A stretch of DNA of 64,000 nt, from NCBI RefSeq assembly GCF_014874095.1, contig NZ_JADBEB010000001.1:1364001-1428000 (forward strand), given 5' to 3'. How positions within the stretch are numbered: position 1 is the stretch's first letter; the number at the start of each line of letters is the position of its first letter. The position numbers were made by a program, and so were the translations under genes. Under the pieces are notes generated by a model. The model did not search any database and was not told where the DNA came from. It saw only the letters and a list, made by a program, of their open reading frames with translations. Below are positions 1 to 8,697 of the stretch, piece after piece. This DNA comes from Plantactinospora soyae. GTDB lineage: Bacteria; Actinomycetota; Actinomycetes; Mycobacteriales; Micromonosporaceae.

Positions 1-248
1 CCGTCGGCCAGCGCCGCCCCCACCTCGTCGTACGTCCCGAGATGGGTCCGGGTGGCGGCACCCGTGGCGGCCAGTGGAGCCGACCGCAGGGCGAGCACCG
101 CGTGCACGGCGTCCCCGGGCAGGACCCGGAGCTGGCGGAGCAGGGGCCAGAGTCGGTGTCCATCGGGTGCACCGGCGGCGACGAGGATTCCGTCGACCCG
201 CCCGAGCAGGTCGGCGGCCGGATCGGCGAGCTGGTCGAGGAGGTCCAT
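1..248 (-). CDS. Hypothetical protein, 5' part only (runs off left edge)
   Basis: About 82 codons are visible before the gene leaves the window. Its ATG at 248 overlaps the TGA of the upstream gene (TGATG), so the two are probably translationally coupled. The visible N-terminus (MDLLDQLADPAADLLGRVDG) is acidic and rich in Leu and Ala, and I recognise no domain in it. It is third in a minus-strand run behind an EbfC-like protein and an EspC/WXG-sized protein, so it could be the effector of a type VII secretion substrate cassette. That role is inferred from position only. Confidence 0.55.
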   Translation of the reverse strand, partial: MDLLDQLADPAADLLGRVDGILVAAGAPDGHRLWPLLRQLRVLPGDAVHAVLALRSAPLAATGAATRTHLGTYDEVGAALAD

Positions 249-553
249 CACGCCTCCCTCGAGTGCCGGTGGTGGGCCGCGTCGTCGGTGTCCGCGTACT
301 CCTGGGCGGCGACCCGCAGCGCGGCGGCGGTGTCGGTCAGCCGCTCGGCGGTGGCCGTCAGCTCCCGGGCCCGGTTGTCGAGTGCGGTCAGCCACTGCCG
401 GTGCAGAGCCCGGCCGATCTCGCCCAGCCGACCCGGCCCGTCGGCGTGGAAGGCGCTCTCCCCCGGCCCGGAGTACGGCAGTCGGCGGGCGAGGTCGGCG
501 AGGTTCCCGCCCGCGCTGTCGAGCCGACCGGCGAGGTCACGAAGGCCGTCCAC
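248..553 (-). CDS. Small helical protein, EspC/WXG100-like type VII secretion substrate
   Basis: A 101-aa all-helical protein with a GTG start at 553, directly abutting the stop of the upstream EbfC-like gene (554-556). Size, Ala/Arg/Leu-rich amphipathic helices and the absence of a signal peptide fit the small ESX-secreted EspC/WXG100-like proteins. No clear WxG turn is present, so assignment to WXG100 proper is not supported. The tail (EYADTDDAAHHRHSREA) contains a YxxxD-like element, the usual type VII export signal. It overlaps the next gene by TGATG, indicating one transcript. Confidence 0.6.
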   Translation of the reverse strand: MDGLRDLAGRLDSAGGNLADLARRLPYSGPGESAFHADGPGRLGEIGRALHRQWLTALDNRARELTATAERLTDTAAALRVAAQEYADTDDAAHHRHSREA

Positions 554-880
554 TCAGGCCTCCGAGAGCCGGCGGTACTCGCCGAACGTCTCGACGTGCA
601 GCTTCTCCCGGGCCCACTTCGCGGCATCGTCCGCCGCCGTGATGGCGGCCCGGACCGATCTGGCCACGTCCGGCCCACTGCGCAGGTGCAGCGGACCCAG
701 GAAACGTACGTCGCTGACCGCACCGTCGGCGGTCACGACCAGCTCCACCAGCCCGTCCGGCGAACGTACGGTGACCTCGACCCGCCGGATTGCCTCGTCG
801 AACTGGGCCTGCAACGCCTCGATCCGCCGGTACCGTTCGATCGCCTCCTCGACCCAGGCCTGGTCGATCTCCCGCGCCAT
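554..880 (-). CDS. YbaB/EbfC-family nucleoid-associated-like protein
   Basis: A 108-aa protein starting MAREIDQAWVEEAIERYRRI. It shows the YbaB/EbfC layout: an N-terminal helix, a central beta-hairpin (VTVRSPDGLVELVVTADG, then VSDVRFLGP) and a C-terminal helix. ATG 880 is chosen because GGGAGGACC sits just upstream; the longer reading frame to 922 has no ribosome site. Actinobacteria carry many divergent EbfC-like copies next to ESX-type small proteins, and this context matches. DNA binding is known for the family and was not visible here as specific residues. Confidence 0.75.
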   Translation of the reverse strand: MAREIDQAWVEEAIERYRRIEALQAQFDEAIRRVEVTVRSPDGLVELVVTADGAVSDVRFLGPLHLRSGPDVARSVRAAITAADDAAKWAREKLHVETFGEYRRLSEA

Positions 881-1010
881 CGGCAGGTCCTCCCGTTTAG
901 CCCGATGCCCGTCGGCTACCACCCTCGCCGGGCGGGCCGGGCAGCGATCAGCTCACCCAATGTGCCAGCCTCGCTGCGCTACGGCACCGAACCGTACCGG
1001 CCGACCCATC

Positions 1011-1026
1011 CGAAGGGAACCCTTCG
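1011..1026 (-). terminator. Short hairpin downstream of holB
   Basis: CGAAGGG-AA-CCCTTCG is a perfect 7-bp stem with a 2-nt loop, about 140 bp beyond the holB stop on the minus strand. There is no T tract. The rest of 881-1163 holds only a partial direct repeat (GCTCGGCCGCYGGTGACGCGCG, two copies near 1083-1127) and no gene. Confidence 0.35.
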
Positions 1027-1163
1027 CCCCAAGATCTCCCTAATGATGCTGGGCGAGGGTCCAACCATCGATGAATGGCCCTGCTCGGCCGCTGGTGACG
1101 CGCGACGGCTCGGCCGCCGGTGACGCGCGGACGGATCGGCAGCCGTTGGTGGCGTGCGGGGGC

Positions 1164-2537
1164 TCAGCCGCGCCAGAGGGCCAGCATCATCGCCTCGACG
1201 GCGATCCGTGGCTTCACGTTGGTCTCGATGGCCGCCCGGCAGCCCAGCACCGCCTCCAGCCGCCGCAGGGTGCCCTCCGCCGTCCACTTTCCGGCTGCGG
1301 AGGCGGCCGTCGCGGCGACGTCGGTGTGCACCGGTGCGACCGGGGCCCGCATCGAGAGGGTCAGCACGTCCCGGTAGAAGCCGGCCAGATCCACCAGCGC
1401 CCGGTCCAGCGCGTCCCGCTGGGCCCGGGTGGCCCGGGACTTCTGCCGGCGTTCGAGGTCCTTGAGCTGTCCGGCGGAGCCCCGGATCGCCCCCGCCGCG
1501 CCGCGCCCGGTCCCACCCGCGCCGAGCGCGGTCTCCAGCGCGGCCCGCTCGGCGGCGTCCGACTCCACGACGGCCGACGCCGCCTCGGCCTCGGCCGCGT
1601 CGATCAGCGCGGAGGCGGCGTCGAAGCAGGCACCGATGCCGGAGAGCCGGCGGGGCAGGGCCAGCACCGCCTCCCGGCGCTTGCGGGCGTCCGGGTCCCG
1701 GGCCAGCCGGCGGGCCCGCCCGACGTGTCCCTGAGCCGCGGCGGCGGCCCAGGCCGCCACGTCCGGCGCGACGCCGTCACGATCCCGGAGTACGGCCGCG
1801 ACCGCGTCAGCCGGCGGCTGCCGCAGCGCCACCACCCGACACCGGGACCGGATCGTCACCGAGATGTCGTCCGGATGGGTCGACGGGGTACAGAGCAGGA
1901 AGACGGTACGCGGTGGCGGCTCCTCGACCGCCTTGAGCAGCGCGTTGCCGGCGGCCTCGGTGAGCCGGTCGGCATCCTCGATCACCAGTACCTGCCAACG
2001 GCCCCCGCTCGGGGTGCTCGCCGCCCGCAGCACCAGGGCCCGCATCTCGCCGACCCCGATCGAGAGCCCCTCCGGAACCACGAACCGCACGTCGGCGTTG
2101 GTACCCGCGAGGGTGGTGTGGCAGCCGGCGCACTCGCCGCAGCCGGTACCCCGGACGCATTGCAGGGCCGCCGCGAACGCCCGCGCCGCGACGGACCGAC
2201 CGGAGCCGGGCGGCCCGGTGAAGATCCAGGCGTGCGTCATCGCGCTTCCGTTGGACGCGCCCGGCTCGCCCCCGCCCGCCGGGTCCAGTTCCCCGGCCGA
2301 CTCCCCGGCCAACTCCGCGTCCAGCTCTTCGGCCAGTTCCGCGTCCAGTTCCGCGTCCAGTTCCTCGGCGAACTCCTCGTCCAGTTCCCCGTCCGCTGGA
2401 CGCGTCTGGGCCGGCGCGGTGGCTCGGAGCATCTCCTCGACCGCGGCGGCCCGGATCGCCTCGGCGGCAGTGGCGGCCCGACGGAGGACGTCGACCGCCT
2501 CGGGCTGCCCCACCAGTTCGGCGAAGACCTCCGGCAT
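1164..2537 (-). CDS. holB: DNA polymerase III subunit delta' (clamp loader)
   Basis: A 457-aa AAA+ protein. Residues 1-30 carry the clamp-loader start (MPEVFAELVGQPEAVDVLRR). The P-loop GPPGSGRS lies near 108-115, a four-Cys zinc module follows (CVRGTGCGECAGC), then Walker B-like LVIEDADRL and sensor region KAVEEPPPRTVFLLC. It loads the beta clamp onto primed DNA as part of the DnaX complex. An insertion of about 55 residues between the start and the P-loop is almost entirely repeats of the type ELDAELDAELAEELDAELAGE, likely an acidic coiled linker. The ATG overlaps the tmk stop (TGATG), a typical actinobacterial tmk-holB pair. Confidence 0.93.
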   Translation of the reverse strand: MPEVFAELVGQPEAVDVLRRAATAAEAIRAAAVEEMLRATAPAQTRPADGELDEEFAEELDAELDAELAEELDAELAGESAGELDPAGGGEPGASNGSAMTHAWIFTGPPGSGRSVAARAFAAALQCVRGTGCGECAGCHTTLAGTNADVRFVVPEGLSIGVGEMRALVLRAASTPSGGRWQVLVIEDADRLTEAAGNALLKAVEEPPPRTVFLLCTPSTHPDDISVTIRSRCRVVALRQPPADAVAAVLRDRDGVAPDVAAWAAAAAQGHVGRARRLARDPDARKRREAVLALPRRLSGIGACFDAASALIDAAEAEAASAVVESDAAERAALETALGAGGTGRGAAGAIRGSAGQLKDLERRQKSRATRAQRDALDRALVDLAGFYRDVLTLSMRAPVAPVHTDVAATAASAAGKWTAEGTLRRLEAVLGCRAAIETNVKPRIAVEAMMLALWRG

Positions 2538-5041
2538 CAGGGGTGCCGTTCGAGCTCGACGCCGCCCGCGCTACCACCCGTCCGCTCCCGGCCGGAGGCG
2601 CCATCGACGCTGTCTCCCGGTGCCCGACCGGGCCGGCCCACCAGCCGGGCCTGGGACGTCGGATCGTCGCCGTCGGAACCGGACCGGTCCCCGCCGCCCG
2701 GGGCAGGCTGGTCGTGGTGCACCCGACCGGCCTCGGCCGACCTCTCGACCTCGGCCGACCTCGCGGCCCCGGTCGACAGGTCCACGTCGTCGCGCAGTTC
2801 CGCCTCGGACAGCTTCGGCTGGGTCGAGGTGTCCGGCGGCCTCGCCGGCTCCGGATGGACGGTCGTCTCCGGATCGGCGAGCATGCCGGTCACCCGGTCG
2901 GCCACCGCCGCGGCGATCTCGTCGGCCGGGCGGGAGGCGTCGAGCACCAGATAGCGCTTGGGGTCGGCCGCCGCGAGGTCGAGGAAGGCGTCCCTGACCC
3001 GGTCGTGGAAGCTGATCGACTCCGCTTCCAGCCGGTCCGGGTCACCGCCCCGGGAGCCGACCCGGGCCAGCCCGGTCCGGGGCTCGACGTCGAGCAGTAC
3101 GACCAGATCGGGCTTGAGCCCGCCGGTGGCCCAGGACGACAGCCAGGAGATCTCCTCCACCGGAAGGGTCCGGCCGGCTCCCTGGTAGGCGAGGGACGAG
3201 TCGACGTACCGGTCGCTGATCACCACCGCCCCGCGGGCGAGCGCGGGTCGGACGACGGTGGCGACGTGGTGCGCCCGGTCGGCCGCGTACAGCAGCGCTT
3301 CCGCCCGAGGGGCCAGCGAGTCCGGCCCGGTCTCCCGGCCGAGCACCAGTCCACGGATCTGCTCGCCCACCCCGGTGGCGCCCGGCTCCCGGGTCGTCAG
3401 TACCTCACGCCGGTGCTGCCGGAGGGCCTCGGCCAGCCTGCCGACCTGGGTCGACTTGCCGGCTCCCTCACCGCCCTCGAACACCACGAAGGCGCCGGAC
3501 GAGGCGAACGGCTCGGCCGGGAAGAGCGGACGGCCCCGGATCGATCCCCAGAGATCGGGAAGTACCGGTACGCCCGGCTTGTCGTCCATCTGGCGGAACG
3601 CCTTGATCCCGGTGAAGATCCCGGCGGCACCCGCCACCAGCAGCAGCAACCGGGTGGACGAGACCGAGATGCCCAAGTCGGCGATTCGCAGTTGCCAGGA
3701 GCCGCCGACGCCGACCAGCAGGCTGCTCACCGAGATGGCCAGGATCAGCACCAGTCGGGTACCGGTCTGCACGACGGCGAAGACCCGGCCGCGCATCTCG
3801 TCGGGGATCTCCCCGCCCAGCAGGGTCGTACCGGCCAGGAAGGCCATCCCGGCACCGGCACCGACCAGCACCGCGCCGAGGATCGCCATGGAGAGGTGGA
3901 TGGAGCCGGCCAGCACCAGCACGGAGGCGCTGGCCAGCACGATGCTCATGCCGAACCAGCGGCGCCGGGACATCTCCCGGACGATCATCGGCCCCAGCCC
4001 GATGCCGAGCGACAGGCCGAGGAAGATCGAGCCGAAGAGCAGGTAGAACGCCGCCTCACCGGCGGCCAGCGACTTGGTGAAGAAGTTCGCCGTACCGATC
4101 ACCACGCCGCCACCGGCGAACGCGCCGAAGATGCCCAGCACCAGGCCCCGGACCAGCGGGGTCTTGCCGATGAACCGCCAGCCGTCGACGAACTGCCGCA
4201 GCATGCTCTGCTCGACCCGTTCGGCCTGCCCGGCGGCCTGTTCGACGCTCTCCCGACGCCCGCGCCGGCCGCTGATCTCCCGGATTCCGAAGAAGACCAC
4301 CAGGGCGGTGGCGAGCCGGCTCAGTGAGTTGAAGTAGAGCGCCAACTGGGTCGGATCGGCCAGTCCCTGCGGTGGACCGCCGGACGCGGCGCGCACGCTG
4401 CGGTCCAGCACCGCGGCGCCGACCGCGGCCAGCACCGGGGTGAGTCCGTAGGTGGTGATCAACGTGAGCTGGTTGGCCACCTCCAGCCGGCTCCGCGGAA
4501 TCAGGTTCGGAACCGCGGCCTCCTTGGCCGGGATCCAGATCAGCGTGACCGCCTCGATCAGGAAGGTGGCGACCGCCGCCCAGCCGACGACCAGCCCGCC
4601 GCCGATGTCCAGCAGGGCGGCGAGCGGGATCGAGGCGAAGAGTACGAACCGCAGCAGGTCACAGATGACCATGGTGATCCGCCGGTCGAACCGGTCGGCC
4701 AGTACTCCGGCGACCGGGCCGAGCACCAGGGCCGGAAGCAACCGGACCGCGATCACGCCGCCGAAGGCGAGACCCTTCGCGGTGTCGCCGGTGACCTGGC
4801 TGGAGGCGAAGACCGAGGTGGCCAGCAGGCCGAGCCAGTCACCGAACGAGGCGGCCCCGAGCACCAGCCAGAGTCGGCGGAACGGACGGATCCGCAGGAC
4901 CGACCGCAGGGCCTGGTATCCGGTCCGGTCGACCGGACTCGTCGCGGGCGCGGGCGTGGACGTACCGGACGGTGGCGCTCCGCGCCCCGTGCCACTGTCT
5001 TTTTCGTCGATGGCCGTACCCCTCCGCACGCCGCCCGTCAC
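2537..5041 (-). CDS. tmk: MFS transporter-thymidylate kinase fusion (dTMP kinase)
   Basis: An 834-aa fusion. Residues about 42-485 form an MFS permease of about 12 helices, with the inter-helix signature ADRFDRR. Residues about 515-720 are a complete dTMP kinase: P-loop EGGEGAGKST, the TREPG motif, and the DRY-type ISDRYVDSSLAYQG. The last ~110 residues are an acidic low-complexity tail. The kinase makes dTDP and the permease substrate is unknown. GTG 5041 is preferred because GGGGGGAG lies 4-5 nt upstream; ATG 5095 is the alternative, and the longest frame (5245) would overlap the divergent gene at 5192. It is the upstream partner of holB. Confidence 0.88.
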   Translation of the reverse strand: MTGGVRRGTAIDEKDSGTGRGAPPSGTSTPAPATSPVDRTGYQALRSVLRIRPFRRLWLVLGAASFGDWLGLLATSVFASSQVTGDTAKGLAFGGVIAVRLLPALVLGPVAGVLADRFDRRITMVICDLLRFVLFASIPLAALLDIGGGLVVGWAAVATFLIEAVTLIWIPAKEAAVPNLIPRSRLEVANQLTLITTYGLTPVLAAVGAAVLDRSVRAASGGPPQGLADPTQLALYFNSLSRLATALVVFFGIREISGRRGRRESVEQAAGQAERVEQSMLRQFVDGWRFIGKTPLVRGLVLGIFGAFAGGGVVIGTANFFTKSLAAGEAAFYLLFGSIFLGLSLGIGLGPMIVREMSRRRWFGMSIVLASASVLVLAGSIHLSMAILGAVLVGAGAGMAFLAGTTLLGGEIPDEMRGRVFAVVQTGTRLVLILAISVSSLLVGVGGSWQLRIADLGISVSSTRLLLLVAGAAGIFTGIKAFRQMDDKPGVPVLPDLWGSIRGRPLFPAEPFASSGAFVVFEGGEGAGKSTQVGRLAEALRQHRREVLTTREPGATGVGEQIRGLVLGRETGPDSLAPRAEALLYAADRAHHVATVVRPALARGAVVISDRYVDSSLAYQGAGRTLPVEEISWLSSWATGGLKPDLVVLLDVEPRTGLARVGSRGGDPDRLEAESISFHDRVRDAFLDLAAADPKRYLVLDASRPADEIAAAVADRVTGMLADPETTVHPEPARPPDTSTQPKLSEAELRDDVDLSTGAARSAEVERSAEAGRVHHDQPAPGGGDRSGSDGDDPTSQARLVGRPGRAPGDSVDGASGRERTGGSAGGVELERHP

Positions 5042-5191
5042 CGGGCTCCCCCCGAGCACTCTAATCGCGGTGACGATCCACCCCGACCCCGACATTCCCC
5101 GGAGCCGGAGCCCGGGGGCGGTGTCGAGGGTACGGCGACACGAATACGCGAGATGGTTTCGCATTATCGCCGTGAGGGTTAGCGTGCTCGA

Positions 5192-6412
5192 ATGGCCACC
5201 GAACGCGATACCCTGCGCAGACGCCTCGACCGGGCGACCGCGCACCTCGAACCGCCCATCGCCGTGGTGGACCTCGACGCCTTCGACGCCAACGCCGGCG
5301 CGCTCATCACCCAGGCCGCCGGCAAGCCGGTCCGGATCGCCAGCAAGTCATTGCGCTGCCGAGCCCTGCTCGGCCGGGCGCTGGCCGAACCCGGCTGGCG
5401 CGGGGTGATGACGTACACCCTGGCCGAGGCGATCTGGCTGGTCCGGACCGGTGTCACCGACGACGCGCTGGTCGGCTACCCCACCGCCGAACGGCACGCG
5501 CTGGCCGAACTGGCCGCCGACGCGGGCCTGGCCGCCGCGATCTGCCTGATGGTGGACAGCACGGCCCAACTCGACCTGATCGACACGGTGGCCGCTGCCG
5601 GTCGACGGGCGGAGATCCGAACCTGCCTCGACCTCGACGCCTCCTGGCGACCGATGGCCGGTGCCTTCGGCGGTCGGCTGCACGTCGGGACGCGCCGGTC
5701 ACCGGTGCACTCGGCCGGCGCGGCGGGTGCGCTGGCCGCCGCGATCGGGCAGCGGCCGGGCTTCCGGCTGGTTGGCCTGATGTCGTACGAGGCCCAGATC
5801 GCCGGGCTCGGTGACGCACCACCCCGACAGGCGGTACGCGGCGCCACCATCCGGCTGCTGCAACGGCACTCGTACCGGGAACTGGTGCACCGGCGCGCGG
5901 CGGCGGTCGCGGCGGTACGCGAGCACGCCGACCTGGAGTTCGTCAACGGCGGCGGCACCGGCAGCGTGGCCCTGACCGCGGCCGACCCGGCGGTGACCGA
6001 GATCACTGCCGGATCGGGGCTGTACGGGCCGGCGCTGTTCGACGCCTACCGCACCTGGCGTCCGAGGCCGGCGGCGTTCTTCGCGCTGCCCGTGGTGCGC
6101 CGGCCCACCGCCAGGATGGCGACCCTGCTCGGCGGCGGTTGGGTCGCCTCCGGACCGGCGGACCCGGCCCGGCTGCCCACCCCCTGGCTGCCCTCCGGCC
6201 TGCGACTGACCGGTACGGAGGGCGCGGGCGAGGTGCAGACCCCGGTGACCGGAGTCGCGGCGGAGTCGTTGCGGGTCGGCGACCGGGTCTGGTTCCGGCA
6301 CGCCAAGGCCGGCGAACTGGCGGAACACGTCGGCGAACTGCACCTGGTCGGAGCGGACCGGGTGGAAGGCACGGTGCCCACCTACCGCGGCGAAGGCCGC
6401 GCCTTTCTGTAA
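5192..6412 (+). CDS. PLP-dependent fold-type III enzyme (D-threonine aldolase/D-serine deaminase-like)
   Basis: A 406-aa protein with an alanine-racemase-type N-terminal TIM barrel. The Schiff-base lysine is probably K52 in RIASKSLRC. VVDLDAFDANAGAL and VNGGGTGS (phosphate binding) are typical of the DSD1/D-threonine aldolase branch, and the C-terminal beta domain contains HAKAGELAEH, with a His resembling the metal-binding position of D-serine dehydratases. It probably acts on D-amino or hydroxy-amino acids; the substrate cannot be read. No ribosome site precedes the ATG and TAGCGT lies about 5 nt upstream, so the transcript may be leaderless. It converges on the TetR gene. Confidence 0.78.
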   Translation: MATERDTLRRRLDRATAHLEPPIAVVDLDAFDANAGALITQAAGKPVRIASKSLRCRALLGRALAEPGWRGVMTYTLAEAIWLVRTGVTDDALVGYPTAERHALAELAADAGLAAAICLMVDSTAQLDLIDTVAAAGRRAEIRTCLDLDASWRPMAGAFGGRLHVGTRRSPVHSAGAAGALAAAIGQRPGFRLVGLMSYEAQIAGLGDAPPRQAVRGATIRLLQRHSYRELVHRRAAAVAAVREHADLEFVNGGGTGSVALTAADPAVTEITAGSGLYGPALFDAYRTWRPRPAAFFALPVVRRPTARMATLLGGGWVASGPADPARLPTPWLPSGLRLTGTEGAGEVQTPVTGVAAESLRVGDRVWFRHAKAGELAEHVGELHLVGADRVEGTVPTYRGEGRAFL

Positions 6413-6459
6413 GGAAGGGCCCCTTCCTATCGCTTTCGGTAGAAGAAGGGGCCCTTCCT
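6412..6459. terminator. Long hairpin between convergent genes (AAGGGGCCCTT element, copy A)
   Basis: AGGAAGGGCCCCTT (6412-6425) pairs with AAGGGGCCCTTCCT (6446-6459), a 14-bp stem. The intervening 20 nt can extend it with TATCG/CGGTA. It begins on the last base of the upstream TAA and separates two convergent genes, so it can terminate both. A related copy lies at 47069-47113. Confidence 0.75.
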
Positions 6460-6480
6460 AACACCTCACCCGGGCCGGAG

Positions 6481-7125
6481 CTAGCCGGCCGAGGGTGCGG
6501 CGTCGACGTGTCGGTGCAGGTATTCGCGGATCAGCGCCGTCGCCTCGGTCAGCACCTTCTCGTCGCCCTCCGGATCTCGCCGGAACGCCAGTTTGATCAG
6601 CGCGTCGGCGGCCTCCACGGCGATCTCCAGCGCGAACCGCAACCGGGGCGCGTCGGCGGTGCCGAACTGCTCGACGAGTACCCGGGCCAGCTGTTCGGCG
6701 ATGACCCCGTTGTTGTCCCGGTCCTCGTCGAGCAGGTGGACGTCGACCACATCGCCGAAGTGCAGGGTACGGAAGCCGGGAACCCGGCGGTGCATGGTGA
6801 TGTACTCGTCGATCGCGGCGTCGACGCCGTCCCACCAGTAGGTCAGGTCGCCCCGGGAGAACCGGTCGCCCAGCCGTTCCAGGTACGCCTCCATGTTGCG
6901 CAGAGTCAGTGCCTGCACGATCGCTCGCTTGTCGGGAAAGAACTGGTAGACCGACCCGATGGCAACGCCCGCGCGCTCGGCGAGCAGGGTGGTGGTCAGT
7001 CCTTCGTAGCCGACCTCGTCGACTATCTCGGCGCACGCGTCGAGCATGCGCTGGACCCGAGCGACGCTGCGGCCCTGCACCGGGACGCGGCGCAATGGAC
7101 CGGATGTGGCGGTTGACGTGGACAC
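6481..7125 (-). CDS. TetR-family transcriptional regulator
   Basis: A 214-aa repressor-type protein. Residues about 17-65 form the TetR helix-turn-helix: RMLDACAEIVDEVGYEGLTT, then LLAERAGVAIGSVYQFFPDK with the recognition helix GSVYQFF. Residues 75-205 are the helical ligand/dimerisation domain. The GTG start at 7125 follows AAAGGGAG. It is transcribed away from the FAD oxidase gene at 7322, and the roughly 200-bp divergent spacer holds repeated sequence, so the oxidase is its likely target. The inducer is unknown. Confidence 0.9.
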   Translation of the reverse strand: MSTSTATSGPLRRVPVQGRSVARVQRMLDACAEIVDEVGYEGLTTTLLAERAGVAIGSVYQFFPDKRAIVQALTLRNMEAYLERLGDRFSRGDLTYWWDGVDAAIDEYITMHRRVPGFRTLHFGDVVDVHLLDEDRDNNGVIAEQLARVLVEQFGTADAPRLRFALEIAVEAADALIKLAFRRDPEGDEKVLTEATALIREYLHRHVDAAPSAG

Positions 7126-7217
7126 TCGTCGCCACTCCCTTTCGACGGGATGAAGGTTACTAGGCGTCGCGGATTTCGAAACGCTACCCGTACTAACGAG
7201 CCGGGTGGATATGCGGT

Positions 7218-7282
7218 ATTTACTCGCCGTGACGATCCTGATTTACTCGCCCTGGCACACCGTGACGTGAGGGTGATTCACG
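7218..7282. promoter_or_regulatory. Divergent regulatory region with repeats (tetR/oxidase)
   Basis: ATTTACTCGCC occurs twice (7218-7228 and 7241-7251; 23-bp period, about two helical turns) and CGTGA...TCACG forms an inverted repeat at 7266-7282. All lie between the divergent TetR and FAD-oxidase starts. They are candidate operator half-sites for the TetR protein; no promoter hexamers are convincing. Confidence 0.45.
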
Positions 7283-7321
7283 TTTATCCATCGGTGGCCT
7301 GGCCGTTCCAGGGAGGGTCAG

Positions 7322-8641
7322 ATGAACGGGCGTACCGCACCACCCGATGTCACCTCCTGGTCGAACTGGGCCGGCAACCAACGCACCGACGCCACCGCAC
7401 TCCGTCCGGCGGACCCGGACGAGGTCGCCGGGGCGGTCCGGGCCGCCCGAGCCGCCGGTCGACGGATCAAGCCGGTCGGCAGCGGCCACTCCTTCACCGC
7501 CATCGCCCGCGCCGACGACCAGTGGATGGACCTCGGCGCGCTGGCCGGACCGGTACGCGTCGATGCCGACCGCCGACTGGTCACCGTACCCGCCGGGATG
7601 TCCCTGCGATCACTCAACGAGTTACTCGCCAGTCACCGGTTGGCGCTGGCCAACCTCGGCGACATCGACGCGCAGACGGTCGCCGGTGCGATCTCCACCG
7701 GTACCCACGGCACCGGCGCCGGCTACGGCTGCCTCTCCACCTTCGTCGCCGGGTTGACCCTGGTGACCGGGACCGGGGAACTGATCACCTGCTCCGCGCA
7801 GGAGCACCCGGAGGTCTTCGCCGCCGCCCGGGTCGGGCTCGGCGCGCTCGGCGTCCTGGTCGAGGTGACCCTGCGCTGCGTGGACGCCTTCGTGCTGCGC
7901 GCGGACGAGCGCCCGGCGCCGCTGGCCGAGGTCCTCGCCGAACTGCCGGACCTGGTCGGCGGGAACGACCACTTCGAGTTCTACTGGTTCCCGTACACCG
8001 ACCGGGCGCAGGTGAAGATCAATAACCGGGTACCCGCCGACGACCGGCCACTGCCCCGGTTCCGCAGCTGGCTCGACGACGACTTCCTCGCCAACTCCGT
8101 CTTCGCCGGTGCCTGCCGGCTCGGCCGGGCCGCCCCGGCACTGGTCCCGACCATCCACGCCGTCTCGGCCCGCGCGCTCACCGCGCGGAGCTACACCGCG
8201 AGGTCCGACCGGGTCTTCTGCACGCCGCGCCGGGTCCGGTTCGAGGAGATGGAGTACGGCCTGCCCCGCGCCGCCCTGCCGGAGGCGCTCGCCGGGCTGC
8301 GTCGGGTGATCGAGGAACTGCCGTTCCGGGTGCTCTTCCCGGTCGAGGTCAGGTTCACCGCGCCGGACGACATCTGGCTCTCGCACGGCTACCAGCGCGA
8401 GTCGGCGTACGTCGCCATCCACCAGTACGCCGGGATGCCCGCCGAGCCGTACTTCCGGGCGTTCGAGCAGGTGGCGATGGGGCTGGCGGGTCGGCCGCAT
8501 TGGGGCAAACTGCACTACCGGGACGCGGAGTCGCTGCGTCCGGTGTACCCCCGGTTCGCCGACTTCCTCGCGGTCCGGGACCGGCTCGACCCCGACCGGG
8601 TATTCGCCAACTCCTACACCGAACAGGTCCTCGGCGACTGA
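7322..8641 (+). CDS. FAD-dependent aldonolactone/alditol oxidase (D-arabinono-1,4-lactone oxidase family)
   Basis: A 439-aa VAO-type flavoprotein. The N-terminal FAD domain has PVGSGHSF with H56, the usual covalent-flavin histidine, and the second FAD element DIDAQTVAGAISTGTHGTG. The C-terminal ALO domain includes a final HWGKLH (residues ~399-404), the canonical active-site signature of gulonolactone and alditol oxidases. It oxidises a polyol or sugar lactone with O2, giving H2O2. AGGGAGG precedes ATG 7322. No signal peptide is visible. It probably answers to the divergent TetR gene. The choice between alditol oxidase and lactone oxidase is open. Confidence 0.87.
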   Translation: MNGRTAPPDVTSWSNWAGNQRTDATALRPADPDEVAGAVRAARAAGRRIKPVGSGHSFTAIARADDQWMDLGALAGPVRVDADRRLVTVPAGMSLRSLNELLASHRLALANLGDIDAQTVAGAISTGTHGTGAGYGCLSTFVAGLTLVTGTGELITCSAQEHPEVFAAARVGLGALGVLVEVTLRCVDAFVLRADERPAPLAEVLAELPDLVGGNDHFEFYWFPYTDRAQVKINNRVPADDRPLPRFRSWLDDDFLANSVFAGACRLGRAAPALVPTIHAVSARALTARSYTARSDRVFCTPRRVRFEEMEYGLPRAALPEALAGLRRVIEELPFRVLFPVEVRFTAPDDIWLSHGYQRESAYVAIHQYAGMPAEPYFRAFEQVAMGLAGRPHWGKLHYRDAESLRPVYPRFADFLAVRDRLDPDRVFANSYTEQVLGD

Positions 8642-8697
8642 CCGGAAGCGACGGAAAACCGCTCGAAGCGGCCGGGCGGTTGCCGTATACAGGCCCG

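Noticed and set aside
42-1043. Long plus-strand frames at the left edge
   Set aside because: Arg/Ser/Pro-rich shadows of the minus-strand operon typical of high-GC DNA.
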